Shown: positions 60,784-64,000 of the stretch, piece by piece | Numbering within the stretch: position 1 is the first letter of the stretch | How the letters are laid out: every line of letters begins with the position of its first letter | DNA from: Torreya grandis | Taxonomy: Eukaryota > Streptophyta > Pinopsida > Cupressales > Taxaceae | Direction of reading: 5' to 3' | NCBI GenBank assembly: GCA_037957365.1 | Contig: JARHVA010000350.1 | Coordinates: forward strand, 2,418,501-2,482,500 | Length of the DNA stretch: 64,000 nt | The notes under the pieces: model-generated | What the model saw: the letters and a program-made list of their open reading frames with translations, nothing else | Told to the model about the DNA's origin: nothing | Database searches by the model: none | Program-made: the position numbers and the translations under genes

Positions 60784-61205
60784 TTATGGTAGTGACTCTT
60801 GGAATGTGGCCAAGAATTATGAAATGTGTTTAGTAGGTAGTATCTTTGGTCACATCTTGGTGGGAAATATCAAAAGCATAAAAGCTTGGGATGCAGTGAG
60901 AGTGTGGATCTACCATGTAATCTTAAGATGTTCTAGTTTTTCTTTTCAATTGGATCTAGCTCTTGCTACTGGAAAACTCCCATTGCATTGATTTCAATTG
61001 AATAGTGCAGACTCCCACATACATAGAAGTATGGTAACTAATAATCCCACATGCATGCCTATGAATCATCTCATTAGCGAGAAACACTATAAATACTCTT
61101 GCCTTAACCTTTAATATTTATGGAGGCATGTGATGAGCACATAATGAACTATTCTTTCACCTTTTATTAAATAATACCATGTGTGGTCCACTCAAAATGG
61201 CATAC
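60784..61205 (+). repeat. 422-bp direct repeat, copy 1 (LTR-like)
   Basis: It matches 62,092-62,514 from TGGTAGTG to GG(C/T)ATA. It contains CACTATAAATACTC near 61,087, a plausible TATA box about 300 bases in, as expected for a short LTR. ORF 60,767-60,991 lies in the repeat and is partly mirrored in copy 2, but both are interrupted differently, so I do not call it a gene. Confidence 0.75.
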
Positions 61206-62091
61206 ACAAATTTTTGGAGCCTTCTCTAATCTTGTTTAGAGAGGGCCAACTATTTGAATCCAATTTTATATGTGTAGTATATAACAACTCTAGATCTATG
61301 TGTTTAGTATAGTATTGCTAGTTGTATTCTGCTAATAGAATTTGTCATGATCTAGAACTAATATTTCATGTGTCTTTCTCATCGGTGGTTTGGATCTAAA
61401 GGGTTATTTAATGGTTTATGGGCCTCCTCACTACATGGATTTGTTCCCACAAAATTAGATTGCAATCTTTGAGGAAGTTATAGACTACAATAATATTGCT
61501 AGTACTACAATATTTCCTATTTTCAAATGGTGATACATAACCAACATCACACAAGTATGCCAGCATCAATTTTAGTCTTTGGGAGTTATATATTATTATT
61601 TTTTAAATATTAAAAGCATATAATACCCAAAATTTAACAAGCTAGATTATGCATGAACACATCATAATTTCTTGTTATCCTAGTGCTCCCTCACCTCTAT
61701 TGTGCTTCTCCTCTCTATTTCAAATGGCATTTTTATTTTATTTCACTTAGTACCACATTATACACTAATGGAAGCATGCAAGTGAAGGTGAGTTGGTCCT
61801 TGAAATAGAATTAATATAACATAGGGTGAAGCAAAATTGGACACGGGATAGTAGTAAATGTGCCATATAGCACAATTCCAAACTTCAAAACTATGGAAAA
61901 AGGACCCTTAACCAAAGACTAAATTTACTTCTTATCTAATTGTACACTTGGTCCCTTATGATTGACATAATATATATAAGCCTAAGACAAACAAGAGTTG
62001 TTACACAAGCTTTAATGAATTGGGGGTAGGGTTATTAATTGTCATAATGAATTCATTGTAAGTATTTTTTTACTGGTAGACTTGTAATAAG
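61206..62091. other. 886-bp spacer between the direct repeats, non-coding
   Basis: No ORF or retroelement domain is seen. If the repeats are LTRs, this is the interior of a small non-autonomous element. I could not identify a convincing primer site, polypurine tract or target duplication. Confidence 0.45.
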
Positions 62092-62514
62092 TTATGGTAG
62101 TGGCTCTTGAAAAGTGGCCAAGAATTATGAAATGTGTTTAGTAGTTAGTATCTGTGGTCACATCTTTTTGGGAAATATTGAAATCATAAAATATTGGAAT
62201 GTGATGAGAGCATGGATTGAAAAAGTGATCTTAAGATGTTTTAGTTTTTATTTTCAACTGTCTCTAACTCTTGCTTTTGTAAAAAACTCATTGCATTACT
62301 TTTAATAGAGTAATGCAGGCTCCAAAATACATATAAGTATGGTAAATAATAATCCCACATTCATGCCTATGCACCTCATAATTAGTGAGAGACACTATAA
62401 ATACTCTCACCTTAACCTTTAATATTCATGGAGCTGAATGGTGAGCACATAGTGAACTTTTCTTTCACCATTTAGTAAAGAATACCATGTGTAGGCCACT
62501 CAAAGTGGTATAGT
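62092..62514 (+). repeat. 422-bp direct repeat, copy 2 (LTR-like)
   Basis: It is colinear with copy 1, including CACTATAAATACTC near 62,390. The copies differ at many positions, so they are old. Confidence 0.75.
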
Positions 62515-62540
62515 GCTATAATCCACCTGTTGCGCACTAA

Positions 62541-63135
62541 AGTTCATCTTTATTACATAGGTATCCATTTGCATAGTGCTGGTGTATGCCCATGTGATGT
62601 TGGCATTCATCGGCATGATGTGGATGAACACTGACACCATACATATGAACATTAATATAATGCAAATGAGTATTAATTCATCATAGAATATTCAAAATCC
62701 ATCAACATGTTACTAAAATCCATTAACAATACACAAACATTTATTTTCATGGTGACAACATTTACTTGCACCATCCCAATGTACATATGCATAATGTTAG
62801 ATTCTATGCATACCATGCTAGTGTTCATCTATATTGCATAGGCATCCATCTACATAGTGTCAACATCTATCCATACCATGCAAATGTTCATTTACATTTT
62901 ATAGGTGTTCATCTACATGTTTCAAACATCCTCCTACATCATGCTAGTGTTTGTCGACACTATGTCATCACTCACCTGAATCATATAGATGTTCATTTAC
63001 ATGCCATTAGTGTTTGTGTGTGTTATTCCAACATTCATCTACATTATGTTGGCATTCAATTATGATATGATGGTGTTTTATTACATCATGTCATTATTTA
63101 TCTTTAATCTACTGGTATTTATTTATATATTTATG
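62541..63135 (+). repeat. 21-bp tandem repeat, about 28 units
   Basis: Units such as TGTTCATCTATATTGCATAGG, CATCCATCTACATAGTGTCAA and TGTTCATTTACATTTTATAGG follow at exactly 21 bases. The ORF 62,766-63,065 is open across 13 units and reads as heptads of the form (V/I)-H-L-(H/Y)-x-x-x. Units at about 62,620-62,700 run in the opposite orientation. I regard the ORF as a property of the repeat, not a gene. Confidence 0.9.
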
Positions 63136-64000
63136 GCATGCCAATGATTATCTTGCCTTGCCATTTGTGTGAGGGTTAGAGAAACCTAGTAGGCCTTGTG
63201 CAATTTGTTATGTGGAATCACATGATTATCCTATGTAATGATACACCTTCTAAAATAATTCACCACCATTGAAATTATAATTTGCCTCAGGATGCCCATG
63301 GATTTTTTATATGGACCACTAAAATGAACCCTATTTACATGCTCAGAATCAAATCCCTTGTAATTCATGCATTTGTGTAAATGAAGAGTCAAGGTAGTGA
63401 TACAACATCCTTTCCCCAAGTGGAGATACAACTATAAATTATTTTTCCTAAGCTTTTATTTGGTGTGACATGATTTCAAATCTAAAACAATAATGATATG
63501 AATGATTTGAGGATTAGTATAATAAATTTGATCCTTAATCTTGTTATGATTCTTCTCTTTACCTCTCTCATCCTTATTAATATCATTTAGGATAGTTGTG
63601 TATATATAATTTCCTTGATTCAAATTAATACATAATGGCATGAAAATCAACATCACAAATAAAAATTGAAAATCAAGTCCAAATAAGTGTAAGAAAAGGG
63701 TCAAGGTTAAAGGACCCATAAAATTTTAAAATGAGGAAACTTGTAAAGGTAGGACCCTGCCTAAGGCATACCTATAAAAACATGAGTCTATCTAAAAATA
63801 AAATTAATTTTAGTTAGTCCAAAGGATGGAAAAAAGTGACCAATTAAGATAGGAAAAGGGGATCCCCAAAAGTTAATCAATAGAGAATATAATAAAATGG
63901 AAGAATGAACATAATATAGGACCGCACATACAAAAAAGGAAAATATCAAGACCAATAATGTACCACAATACATTAAATCAAGGAAAATAACCATATATAA
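63136..64000. other. No supported gene
   Basis: AT-rich sequence. The minus ORFs 63,431-63,231, 63,719-63,456 and 63,994-63,788 show no recognisable domain. Confidence 0.4.

Noticed and set aside
60767..60991. 74-codon ORF, partly repeated at 62,114-62,305
   Set aside because: It lies inside LTR-like direct repeats with a TATA box; the two copies are interrupted differently and show no domain.
62766..63065. 99-codon ORF rich in His
   Set aside because: It is explained by an exact 21-bp tandem repeat that keeps one frame open; it has no start context or domain.

Overview
The window looks like repeat-dominated nuclear DNA of a land plant, probably one with a large genome such as a gymnosperm. 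The evidence is a tRNA-iMet-primed Ty1/copia element, Ty3/gypsy elements of Tat-like and chromovirus-like type, very low CpG, and reading frames riddled with TAG/TAA/TGA, as expected from old methylated transposons. I found no intact host gene and no convincing RNA gene. Every coding signal I can name comes from a broken mobile element. Organism and lineage assignments are inference from residue patterns recalled from memory.

Layout. (A) 1-27,651 is mainly a decayed minus-strand Tat-like Ty3/gypsy element: an accessory ORF (26.0-27.65 kb), gag (22.1-24.6 kb), protease, RT, RNase H and integrase (8.7 down to 4.0 kb). A 13.4-kb block (8,740-22,127) is inserted between gag and protease. This block holds copies of a very long LTR (about 4.4 kb): one full copy, one nearly full, one partial, and one short inverted piece. 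Reading across it with one AGTT(A/G) target copy restores the host frame. (B) 27.7-34.8 kb is AT-rich with small tandem repeats and unrecognised coding-like traces. (C) 34,773-39,042 is a shortened copia element with two 1.15-kb LTRs, an iMet primer site and a GCCTC target duplication. (D) 41.0-57.0 kb is an old plus-strand chromovirus-like pol. It is split by a palindromic minisatellite module (about 1.5 kb), which is itself split by a 10.6-kb minus-strand Tat-like element (41,879-52,453, target duplication TATTG). The same pol carries a 505-bp internal tandem duplication and a separate 1.15-kb insertion flanked by a 16-bp duplication. (E) 57-64 kb holds a second palindromic minisatellite, a roughly 170-bp tandem repeat, a pair of 422-bp LTR-like direct repeats and a long 21-bp array.

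The most unusual signal is a recurring 21-bp (exactly seven-codon) tandem period. It occurs inside the giant LTR and in three further arrays (52.5, 58.8 and 62.6 kb), each with its own consensus. At least two of these arrays are arranged as inverted repeats, resembling fold-back transposons whose long inverted termini are built of short tandem units.
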